This document shows, piece after piece, positions 1 to 8,371 of a DNA stretch of 64,000 nt (the stretch's first letter is position 1; each line of letters starts with the position of its first letter). Source of the DNA: Marinarcus sediminis (GTDB taxonomy: Bacteria; Campylobacterota; Campylobacteria; Campylobacterales; Arcobacteraceae); contig NZ_CP182357.1 in NCBI RefSeq assembly GCF_048571275.1, positions 2,294,001 through 2,358,000 of the forward strand, given 5' to 3'. The notes below the pieces were generated by a model, which made no database searches, was not told the DNA's origin, and saw only the letters and a list, made by a program, of their open reading frames with translations. The position numbers and the translations under genes are program-made.

Positions 1-3000
1 ATCAACACTGTTAACGTGTCCTTCAAAGTAGTCATTTCCTTCACTTCCTATAAACCAATCATTTCCTTCACCACCAATAAACGTATCATTTCCTGTGGAA
101 CCCTTAAATGTGTCAGCATAAGTACTTCCAATAATGGTATCAATGCCAACTAATTTATCGCGTCCACCCATACCATCATCGGTTACTTGATAATTGGCTT
201 GTGTTAAATCAACATTAATTTTATCCGTTGATGTTTCATAACTGGCTACATCCGTACCTGTTCCACCAATTAAAGTATCATCCCCTGCATTACCAATGAG
301 TGTGTTGTGTCCAGCAAATCCATTTAAAATATTATTATTAGCATCCCCTTTTATAATATCATCATAAATGGTACCAATAACATTTTCAATACCTTGAAGC
401 TTATGAGAAGCAACACTGTTTAAAGAAGCAATGGCTGGAGTATTGCCATTGAGTTCAATTTCAAGTCCAATTGAGGGAGCCGCTAATGTAACTGCACTAA
501 AATCAGCCGTGTCACTTCCCGACCCTCCAATTAAACTGTCTTGTCCATGAAGATTTGAAGTAATATTAAAAATATCATTATCTGCTCCACCATCATATAC
601 ATTGGTTCCTGCACTGCTGTAAAAAGTGTCGGCACCCGTTAATCCTCTGAATGTATTATTGTTACCGTCCCCTTTAAAAGTATCATCATAATTACTTCCA
701 TGAATTTCATCAATATCAATTAATGTATCACTTCCCCCATCACCATCACTGATCACTTGTTTGGTTTGAGTCATATCAACATCAATAGAGGCACTGGCCT
801 CTTTATAATACGCAATATCAACACCTGTTCCACTGCCTATTAAGGTATCATCTCCCCCAGCACCATATAAAGAGTTCAGTCCAGCAGAACCTCCATCTAA
901 AATATTCGTAAAACTGTCCCCGTAAAGTGTGTTATCTGAACTGTTTCCAATGACTTTTTCAATACTAAACAATGTATCATTCTCATCTGCTACATCATAA
1001 GTGCTGTTGGCATTGGTATCTAATTTGGCTTGATTATCGGCCAAATTTACAAATGCTTGTACCCCTACTCGAGTCGATAGATCTAGAGTATCGGTTCCAT
1101 CACCACCATAAATGGTATCATTGCCTGCACTACTATAAAGCGTGTCATTACCCAATCCGCCATAGATTGTATCAACACCTGTTCCTCCAGTAATAGAGTC
1201 ATCTCCTTCACCACCACTGAGAGTGTTGGTTCCAGCTGTTCCCTTAATAGTATCATTTCCCGCATTACCATCTAAAATATTATCGAATGCATCCCCTATT
1301 AAAGTATCGTTGTTGGTGGTTCCAATAATATGGCTGACATTTTGAATGGTATTGGTATTCCCTCCACTTAAAGAGATGTTAACTGGAGTGGTACCATCTA
1401 ATGTAACATTAATTCCCCCCGTATCCCCAACTAGACTATAATCAATGGTATTCGTACCACTGACTCCATTAAACGTATCGTTTCCTGCTGTTCCTAAGGT
1501 ATCCGTTTGTGCAACAATAAAAGTATCATTTCCACTGCTTCCAATAATAGTATCACTGCCTGTTCCACTAAAAATGACATTACTGTATGTTGAATAATCA
1601 ATTCCACTCTCAGGTGTTTGTCTTGAAGTGTAAATGATATTTTTACCGCTTCCTGCATAAAGAGTATCACTACCAGCCCCCAACTCAAATGTTAAACTCT
1701 CTGTATCAACTCTAGAACTGTTACCTTTAATAATATCGCTGTTTTTAGTCGCAATAATATTTTCAATTGCAATTAAAGTATCTTTTCCCACATAACCATT
1801 ATTTTGAACTTGTTGTGTTGCAAAATTTAAATTAATGTTTAATCCATTTAAACTCTCCACTGAGCTATAATCGGCAGTATCAACGCCTATCCCACCATCA
1901 AGTGTATTATTTCCCGCACGACCGAATAAAGTATCGTTTCCACTATTTCCTTCTAAAATATTATCACTGATGTTCCCATAAAGTTTATCATTACCTGTAC
2001 CACCTTCAACATTCTCAACATTGACAATTTGAACACGACCTTTTCCTGTATTTTGAATTTCTGAATCAGCCAAATCAAGGGTAATACCAGTACTATCACC
2101 AAAAGCAAAACTTACAAAATCAGTACCAACGCCTCCATCAATATAATCCAATTCATCAATACCATTGTTTCCATTGGGCAACAATGTATCATCGCCCAAA
2201 CCACCAATCAAAACATTTGAAGAAGTTGTACCCGTGATGGTATCATTACCGCTTCCTCCAATGGCTCCTTCAATACTGATAAAAGAGTCTGTTCCATACG
2301 TTGCATTGACATAAACAGAACTGCTCCCCAAATCAATATTTAAGTCCGTTGTAGCATTTGTGTAACTGGCAACATCGATACCAGCTCCTCCATTTAATGT
2401 ATCATTTCCACTGCTTCCTACAAAAGTATCATCACCTAATCCACCATAAAGAGAATTTTCATCACTGCTTCCTGTGATAATATCTTTATGATCACTCCCA
2501 ATAACATTTTGAATACTGTTCAGTGTATCTTTTACACTGTTTACACCATTAAGATAAACTTCTTGAACATTACTGTTACTTAAATCAACCGTAACATTTC
2601 CCGTAGCACTGCTGTAATCAACGGTATTACTACCACCTTTTCCATCAAGATAGTTTGTTCCAGCTCCACCACTTAACGTATCGTCTCCTGCTCCACCAAT
2701 TAAACTGTTGTCTTTACTGTTTCCAAAAAGGGTACTGTCTAAATTGCTGGCAATAATATTTTCTATATTGTAGACTTTGTGTGAAAGTGTGCCATCGGTA
2801 TAGGCTCTGGCTTCATTGCCATCTTCAGCTAAAGCCAAATTGATTTTGGCATTGATATTTGTAAAATCAATGGTATCCCCTGCAACTTCACTGCTGCTTC
2901 CACCATCTATATAATCAATTCCACTGCTGGCAATAATTTTATCATCTCCACTCTCTCCATAGAGAAAATCATCTCCACTTCCCCCATCAAGAGTATCATT

Positions 3001-5913
3001 TCCAATACCACCATGTAATGTATTTGTAATAGAGATGGTATCGGCAGAGATTAAAATATCAGAGAAGTTCGAACCAATAATGTTTTCAATCCCTTCTAAC
3101 TTATCTGTTTGAGAACCGATATAGGCATTTCCATTCCCACTGTCATTTAAAGAGAGGTTAACACCCAAATTGGCACTGGTATAATCAACCGTATCGCTTC
3201 CACTTCCTCCAATAATAGTGTTATTACCTCTGTTCCCAACAAAAGTATCATTACCACTTCCTCCGTCAAGAGTATTTGCAACATTGCTTCCTGTAATGAT
3301 ATCAATTCCATCCGTACCAATGATATTTTCAATACTTACAAGCGTATCATCCTCTGTTTTACCTTTATCAACACTTCCCTCAAGCAAATTAGCCGTGATC
3401 CCTTCATCGGTACTTGCTCGTGTTAAAAAGCTGTAATCAGCAGTATCATTTCCCCCCAAACCATTTAGAGTATTCACATCATTTACAGATGCACCCAAGG
3501 TATCACTTGAAGTTGTTCCTATAAGATTTTGAATATTACGTACCGTATCAGTTCCAGCACTTGTTGTATTTTGAGCAGTATTGTCACTCAATTTTACAGT
3601 GACACCACCGGTGGTAATATTTTCATAACTTAAGGTATCAATTCCTGTTCCCCCATCAATGTATCCATTGCCTGAACCTGCAAAAATAACGTCGTTCCCT
3701 GCCATACCAAAAATAGTATGAGCAACAGATGACCCCACAATGGTATCACCCAAATTGCTTAAATTTGTCCCTTTAATGCTCTCAATATTGACTAAAGTAT
3801 CTGTCCCTTGCCCTGTTACCCAATGCTCTTCAAGGTTTGCATTGATTGCATTGCCTACATAATTACTGTAATCAACTAAGTCAATTCCCGCTCCTCCATC
3901 AAAACGGTTATTGGTGTTATCTGCACCACTGAAAGTATCATTATAATCACTTCCAATAACATTTTGAATACCAGTAAGCTTATCAATTCCTGTTGTTGAA
4001 GTGGCATCTCCCCACGTTTCTCCTAAGGTAACTGCCTCGGGACTTAACAAGCGTACAACCACACCATTAGTTGAAGTTAAATCACTGAAATCAATCGTAT
4101 TCGTACCTGCTCCACCATCAATAGTATTATTTCCAAGACCACTTTTTATGGTGTCATTTCCAGCTCCCCCTAAAAGGGTGTCATTCCCATCTTTTCCATC
4201 AAGGGTATCATTACCTGCTCCACCGTTGATAATATTAACACTATTGCTACCAATAAGGGTGTCTCTAAAAGCACTTCCCATAATATTTTCAATACTGATT
4301 AATGTATCATTGCCTGAACCAGTCGACATTTGTGCCATCAAATCAACTTCTACTCCCGCCCCTGCATTGGAGTTGGCTAAGGTTGCATATGAAACGGTAT
4401 CGTTCCCATCTCCTCCATCAACGGTATCATCACCTAATCCTGGTGCAATGGTATCATCCCCTTTGTTTCCATAAAGAGTATCATCCCCACTTTGAGCAAA
4501 TATGGTATCATTGGTAATTCCACCAATTACCGTGGTATCAATATCTCCTGTACGCGTAATGTTATCGTTTAAGTTTGTAGCTAAAACAAATCCATCTTCA
4601 TAACTTCCTACTTTGTCATATCGATAGGTTAAGGGAGAGTCGGGATCAACTTCTTTAATATTCATCCCATATGTTTTTTCATAGGTAATACTTTTTACTA
4701 CAGGTTCTTCTGCAGAATCACGCAGATTTTCCGGAAGATTATCTTTACTCCATTCTGATTGTGCTGCTATGGTCATTGCAAAATTAATTGAAGTGGCACT
4801 TGTAGTATTGTATTTAATAGCAAAATTAATTTGGCCATTATTTTCGTTAACAGTAAAACCTGTTGATAAGTCATCTGATTTAGTAATCTCCCAAACACCC
4901 CCACCTTTAGCAACGCCTCCAACAATAGAAACATCACCTGGTATTCCACTTACTTGTATTAACGTTATGCCAAAACCTCCAGGTTGAGAAGGAGAGAGTG
5001 AAATCAATCTTGAAGTAAATGTTTCACCAAAAAAATTATCATTATCTACTTTAATAACAGATTGATTGGCTGTAGAATTATTCACTGTTCTAAAATCAAT
5101 ATCTTCTGCATCGGTTTGTTTTTGTAATTCGCTCACTGAAGGTGAAGAAGGATAATCATTGGCATAAATAGTTCCACCCCCTCCTACAACATTCAACGTG
5201 GTATTAACGCCCGTACCTGTAAGCTCATCAGTTGCTTGGATATGTTCAATATTAATATCAAAAGTAAGAGTAGGTAATACTCCTTCAACTTTTGCATCAG
5301 TTCCAGCCGTTACAGGGCTTGCTGTCTCATCACTTGTAAATGATGTCTCTACAATTTCAGGTACATCAACAGGCTCTTCTGTAAAATCAGCAGAAGAGTT
5401 CATCTCTTTTGTATTTTTCTCTTCTTCAATTTGTTCTTGTTGAACAACCATTTGTGAAACCTTTTCCATGGTTTCTTTTACATCTTCAACAATTTTTTTA
5501 ACATTATCTTCTCGTTGAATCTCTGCTTCTACAGGCAAAGAGTTTAGAGGCAAATCATTGACCTCTTCAACTTGTGAGAGTATTTGACCCAAAGAGAATT
5601 TTTGTCCACCCATACCACTGAAACCAGGAGGGGTATCACTGTATCCCATCAATGCCATAGAGACAAAGGTCAAAAGCCCACCATTTGGCAATGTTACTAC
5701 AATATCTCCACCCACAAGTCGGTAATCTAATTTTTGAAGATTCACCCCTTTTAAATCATACTCAACATCATCCCCTGGTCGGACATAAACTGCAATATTT
5801 TGTCCTTTTTCAGGGGATTGTTTTACAACAACTTTTTTGTTTTGATAACTTAAAATATCTTTTGTATCCATAAAATGGGTATCGTTTTGAGTGGTTTGAG
5901 TTTTACTTGGCAT
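1..5913 (-). CDS. Giant RTX-repeat adhesin, type I secreted (N-terminal 1971 residues; C-terminus outside window)
   Basis: The minus strand is open without a stop from the ATG at 5913 (AAGG six bases upstream) to base 1, giving 1971 codons, and it does not end in the window. Residues about 20-105 form a hydrophilic beta-rich N-terminal module with no Sec signal. Residues about 125-165 are a charged coiled-coil stretch. Residues about 170-460 are non-repetitive. From about 465 onward there are at least 16 imperfect repeats built from GGxGNDTL-type nonapeptides, then a VDYS strand, then an IENVIGS-like segment. These are classic calcium-binding RTX motifs. Such proteins leave by type I secretion using a C-terminal signal, which would lie beyond base 1. 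The exporter genes are at 16-19 kb and the TolC at 10.5-13 kb, so I infer a surface adhesin or biofilm protein. No TAAG/PAAG-like LapG cleavage site is visible in the first 200 residues. Confidence 0.9.
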   Translation of the reverse strand, partial: MPSKTQTTQNDTHFMDTKDILSYQNKKVVVKQSPEKGQNIAVYVRPGDDVEYDLKGVNLQKLDYRLVGGDIVVTLPNGGLLTFVSMALMGYSDTPPGFSGMGGQKFSLGQILSQVEEVNDLPLNSLPVEAEIQREDNVKKIVEDVKETMEKVSQMVVQQEQIEEEKNTKEMNSSADFTEEPVDVPEIVETSFTSDETASPVTAGTDAKVEGVLPTLTFDINIEHIQATDELTGTGVNTTLNVVGGGGTIYANDYPSSPSVSELQKQTDAEDIDFRTVNNSTANQSVIKVDNDNFFGETFTSRLISLSPSQPGGFGITLIQVSGIPGDVSIVGGVAKGGGVWEITKSDDLSTGFTVNENNGQINFAIKYNTTSATSINFAMTIAAQSEWSKDNLPENLRDSAEEPVVKSITYEKTYGMNIKEVDPDSPLTYRYDKVGSYEDGFVLATNLNDNITRTGDIDTTVIGGITNDTIFAQSGDDTLYGNKGDDTIAPGLGDDTVDGGDGNDTVSYATLANSNAGAGVEVDLMAQMSTGSGNDTLISIENIMGSAFRDTLIGSNSVNIINGGAGNDTLDGKDGNDTLLGGAGNDTIKSGLGNNTIDGGAGTNTIDFSDLTSTNGVVVRLLSPEAVTLGETWGDATSTTGIDKLTGIQNVIGSDYNDTFSGADNTNNRFDGGAGIDLVDYSNYVGNAINANLEEHWVTGQGTDTLVNIESIKGTNLSNLGDTIVGSSVAHTIFGMAGNDVIFAGSGNGYIDGGTGIDTLSYENITTGGVTVKLSDNTAQNTTSAGTDTVRNIQNLIGTTSSDTLGASVNDVNTLNGLGGNDTADYSFLTRASTDEGITANLLEGSVDKGKTEDDTLVSIENIIGTDGIDIITGSNVANTLDGGSGNDTFVGNRGNNTIIGGSGSDTVDYTSANLGVNLSLNDSGNGNAYIGSQTDKLEGIENIIGSNFSDILISADTISITNTLHGGIGNDTLDGGSGDDFLYGESGDDKIIASSGIDYIDGGSSSEVAGDTIDFTNINAKINLALAEDGNEARAYTDGTLSHKVYNIENIIASNLDSTLFGNSKDNSLIGGAGDDTLSGGAGTNYLDGKGGSNTVDYSSATGNVTVDLSNSNVQEVYLNGVNSVKDTLNSIQNVIGSDHKDIITGSSDENSLYGGLGDDTFVGSSGNDTLNGGAGIDVASYTNATTDLNIDLGSSSVYVNATYGTDSFISIEGAIGGSGNDTITGTTSSNVLIGGLGDDTLLPNGNNGIDELDYIDGGVGTDFVSFAFGDSTGITLDLADSEIQNTGKGRVQIVNVENVEGGTGNDKLYGNISDNILEGNSGNDTLFGRAGNNTLDGGIGVDTADYSSVESLNGLNINLNFATQQVQNNGYVGKDTLIAIENIIATKNSDIIKGNSSRVDTESLTFELGAGSDTLYAGSGKNIIYTSRQTPESGIDYSTYSNVIFSGTGSDTIIGSSGNDTFIVAQTDTLGTAGNDTFNGVSGTNTIDYSLVGDTGGINVTLDGTTPVNISLSGGNTNTIQNVSHIIGTTNNDTLIGDAFDNILDGNAGNDTIKGTAGTNTLSGGEGDDSITGGTGVDTIYGGLGNDTLYSSAGNDTIYGGDGTDTLDLSTRVGVQAFVNLADNQAKLDTNANSTYDVADENDTLFSIEKVIGNSSDNTLYGDSFTNILDGGSAGLNSLYGAGGDDTLIGSGTGVDIAYYKEASASIDVDMTQTKQVISDGDGGSDTLIDIDEIHGSNYDDTFKGDGNNNTFRGLTGADTFYSSAGTNVYDGGADNDIFNITSNLHGQDSLIGGSGSDTADFSAVTLAAPSIGLEIELNGNTPAIASLNSVASHKLQGIENVIGTIYDDIIKGDANNNILNGFAGHNTLIGNAGDDTLIGGTGTDVASYETSTDKINVDLTQANYQVTDDGMGGRDKLVGIDTIIGSTYADTFKGSTGNDTFIGGEGNDWFIGSEGNDYFEGHVNSVD

Positions 5914-6007
5914 GCATTACCTTTTTATAGTATGTTATGCCTTTATTCTAACAAAATTAAGTATAAAAACTAATTAAGATAAAACCAAAATTTTTAAGAA
6001 AAAAAAT
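5914..6007 (-). promoter_or_regulatory. Candidate promoter and leader of the RTX gene
   Basis: This 94-bp AT-rich gap separates the FkbM stop from the RTX start. On the minus strand it contains a TAGAAT hexamer (5945-5950) and a TATACT hexamer (5960-5965), either of which could be a -10 element. No good -35 is seen, which is common in Campylobacterota. The ribosome site AAGG precedes the ATG. The RTX gene may therefore have its own promoter as well as read-through from the upstream genes. This is pattern reading only. Confidence 0.3.
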
Positions 6008-6820
6008 TTATCGTTTGGGATGAGCTAAACTGTGCGTGATTTTTTCTAAATCCAGAACTTGTATAGAAGATTTTTTAGGAATACAAAGCATATTAATAGC
6101 AATAAAATTTCCAATGACATTCTCTTTGTTTTTGTAATAGTTATTGAGGTTGAATAAAGCAGGAGTATGCCAATAAAGTTCATACTCCATACTCCATAAA
6201 TACTCGATTAATTCTTGTGATTTTTCTAGGCGACCGTTCTCAACATAAATGATGGGATGGTGTGTTATTATTGTACTTTTAGCCCCTTTTAAAACATCCA
6301 GTTCCATACCTACAACATCAATTTTCAGAAGCTTAAGTCTCTTTATTTCCAAAAACGAATCGAGCGTTTTTATCTCAACGGTTTCATCACTTTGAACATT
6401 TTCTAAACCAATACCACCAAAATTATTTTTTCTGTTGTAATCGAGTTTGGGAATGCAAATTTTGCCATTTTTATTCCCTATGGCATACGAATACGCATAG
6501 GTGTTTGCAAGAGAGTTTAAAGCCAAATTCGCACACAAGGTTTGAAAAACAACTCTTTGAGGTTCAAAGGCATATACAAGGCCTTTTTCTCCTACCATTT
6601 GCGCTAAAGCAACGGTGTGTGTACCTATATTAGCACCCACTTCAATGACCACGTCATCTCTTTTACAAATTTGTGCAAAAAGGTCGGTTTCTCCTTTACA
6701 ATACTCCCCATACAACTCAATTGATTTGCCTACATAAATATCATTTTTATTGTATAAACAATAACCAAACTTAAACTTCTTTAAGCCATTAAAGCCCGTG
6801 TCAATCAGTAAGTTATTCAA
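6008..6820 (-). CDS. FkbM-family SAM-dependent methyltransferase
   Basis: The 270-residue protein carries the SAM-binding motif VIEVGANIGTHTVALAQ at about residue 58 and the later KIDVVGMELDVLKGA block typical of FkbM methyltransferases, which usually O-methylate sugars or small molecules. In most relatives the second block reads KIDVEGxE. Here the Glu after DV is Val, so activity is uncertain. There is no signal peptide, so it should act in the cytoplasm. It lies between the Sel1 protein (8-bp gap) and the RTX gene, in the same direction. A role in modifying a glycan or the adhesin is only suggested by context. Confidence 0.75.
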   Translation of the reverse strand: MNNLLIDTGFNGLKKFKFGYCLYNKNDIYVGKSIELYGEYCKGETDLFAQICKRDDVVIEVGANIGTHTVALAQMVGEKGLVYAFEPQRVVFQTLCANLALNSLANTYAYSYAIGNKNGKICIPKLDYNRKNNFGGIGLENVQSDETVEIKTLDSFLEIKRLKLLKIDVVGMELDVLKGAKSTIITHHPIIYVENGRLEKSQELIEYLWSMEYELYWHTPALFNLNNYYKNKENVIGNFIAINMLCIPKKSSIQVLDLEKITHSLAHPKR

Positions 6821-6828
6821 GAAAAAAT

Positions 6829-7776
6829 CTATCTCTTTTCAGCTTGTCTGTCTAAAAAAGTTTTCGCAAATACATACCCATTTTCTTTGGATTTTAACAT
6901 CCAAAAAAGACCTTTTTCTCTGTCTTTTTCTACCCCATACCCTTCAAAATAGAAAAGTCCAACATAGTATTGTGCTTTCCCATATTCATTCGCAGCCGCT
7001 TCAAAATACCAAAAAAAGGCCTCTTCATAACTCTGTTTTATCAATTCACCTGTTCTGTACATATCTGCTAATTGTGTTTGGGCAAATTTGTTCCCTTGTC
7101 GCGCTGATTTTTCTAACCACTCAAGCGTTTTATCATAGTCTCGTGTTGTTCCCTCGCCACTGTAATAAAGCAGTGCTAGGTTAAATTGTGCGACATCATC
7201 ATTGCCATTGGCAGCTTTTTCATACCAATAAAAGGCTTTTTCTAAATCTTTGGGTGTTCCCATTCCAAAATAGTACAATCGTGCCAAATTGTTTTGCGCA
7301 GGGATAAAACCTCTTTTGGCTGCTTTTTCATATAAAGTAAATGCTTTTGTTTGCATCTCTTTGTTTAATTCAAAATTCTCATACAACATGGCCAAATTAA
7401 ATTGAGCAATCGGATAATCTAAATTTGCTGCTTCTCTATAGAGTTTCATGGCCTCTTTTTTGTTTTTATCTGTACCCAAACCATGTTCATAGTGAAAGGC
7501 TAAATTATTTAATGCTTTGGGATTTTTCCCCTCAGCAGCTTGCTTGAGCCAATAAAAACTCTGAAAAAGATTTTTTTCTGTACCGAAACCATTTTGATAC
7601 AGAAGTGAAAGGTCATATTGAGCCTTAGTATCGCCCGCTTCTGCTAATTTTAAAAAAATGGAATAGGCTTTTTTATACTCTTTATTGGCATACAATTGCG
7701 TTGCATCATCAAAAGGAGCAGCAAAAAGAGTCCCTAAAAAAATAAGTTGTAAAAACAGTATTTTATAAATTTTCAT
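6829..7776 (-). CDS. Exported Sel1-like repeat protein
   Basis: The 315-residue protein starts with a signal peptide (MKIYKILFLQLIFLGTLFAA) and then holds about seven Sel1-like repeats of roughly 36 residues, recognisable by A-x-x-x-L-A-x-x-Y-x-x-G-x-G. The repeats form a TPR-like solenoid for protein-protein contacts, presumably in the periplasm. The start overlaps the end of the lipoprotein gene by 14 bp, indicating translational coupling. Its place in the adhesin secretion cluster suggests an accessory or scaffold role. The partner cannot be read from sequence. Confidence 0.8.
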   Translation of the reverse strand: MKIYKILFLQLIFLGTLFAAPFDDATQLYANKEYKKAYSIFLKLAEAGDTKAQYDLSLLYQNGFGTEKNLFQSFYWLKQAAEGKNPKALNNLAFHYEHGLGTDKNKKEAMKLYREAANLDYPIAQFNLAMLYENFELNKEMQTKAFTLYEKAAKRGFIPAQNNLARLYYFGMGTPKDLEKAFYWYEKAANGNDDVAQFNLALLYYSGEGTTRDYDKTLEWLEKSARQGNKFAQTQLADMYRTGELIKQSYEEAFFWYFEAAANEYGKAQYYVGLFYFEGYGVEKDREKGLFWMLKSKENGYVFAKTFLDRQAEKR

Positions 7777-8365
7777 TTTCTATTCCACCTACTGCACTTT
7801 TACTCTCTTTAATCACACCTTTTTCAAACTCATTTTTAATCACGCATTTGCTTAAATCTTTTTGTGGTGTGATTATTCTGTGGGTTTCAACGGCCCTTAA
7901 CCCCATTGAAAAAGAGCCAAATTGATTGGCTTGTCTTGAGTACTGTTTGTCATCTACAATCAACTCTTTTTTACGATTTAAAAAGAAATTGACCTTTTCC
8001 CAAAAAAATTTGTGTTCCGATTCAAACAAATCGTGCACCAAAAGTTTATCAACACCAAAACTGCCTGTAATGTTCAATGTTGCTTTTGTTCCACACTCAT
8101 CTTCTTCCACATTTAAAATAAAATCTTCATGTTGCAATGTGTTATAAATTAAACCAATTCGTGTAACTTCCAGTCTGTTTCGATACGAATCAATAACAAA
8201 CTCTTTTTTAGGCTCAACTAAAAATGCCAACTTTCCAGCTTCTAAAATATCGTCTTTTGTAAATGCCTCAAAATATTTTTCTGTTTGAAACTCTTTACTG
8301 GCACACCCTGAAAAAATCAGTATCGTCAGCAATACATTAAACCAATAGTACAATTTTTTCATCAT
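7763..8365 (-). CDS. Putative lipoprotein of the adhesin cluster, unknown function
   Basis: The 200-residue protein has an N-terminal hydrophobic segment ending in the lipobox LIFSGC (Cys about residue 21), so it is probably a lipoprotein. The rest is a mixed alpha/beta soluble domain that I do not recognise. Two ATGs occur in tandem at the start. GAGGTGA lies just before them, and the second ATG has the better spacing. I looked for the Cys-His-Asp arrangement of a LapG-type periplasmic protease and did not find it. It lies 6 bp downstream of the LapD-like gene and overlaps the Sel1 gene, so it is part of the same transcription unit. Confidence 0.65.
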   Translation of the reverse strand: MMKKLYYWFNVLLTILIFSGCASKEFQTEKYFEAFTKDDILEAGKLAFLVEPKKEFVIDSYRNRLEVTRIGLIYNTLQHEDFILNVEEDECGTKATLNITGSFGVDKLLVHDLFESEHKFFWEKVNFFLNRKKELIVDDKQYSRQANQFGSFSMGLRAVETHRIITPQKDLSKCVIKNEFEKGVIKESKSAVGGIENENL

Positions 8366-8371
8366 TCACCT

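Noticed and set aside
4001..4474. Plus-strand open frame of 157 codons
   Set aside because: It is the antisense of the RTX repeats, whose biased composition leaves long open frames on the other strand. It has no domain and a poor start.
1..4500. Regularly spaced DNA repeats that might be a CRISPR array
   Set aside because: The repeats are in one reading frame, vary in length and encode RTX motifs. There are no conserved direct repeats with unique spacers and no cas genes.
6798..7184. Plus-strand open frame of 128 codons opposite the Sel1 gene
   Set aside because: The minus-strand protein has a clear signal peptide and repeats. The plus-strand product has no recognisable feature.
7763..8365. 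Lipoprotein as LapG-type protease
   Set aside because: No convincing Cys-His-Asp triad or BTLCP motif. It has a lipobox, unlike LapG.
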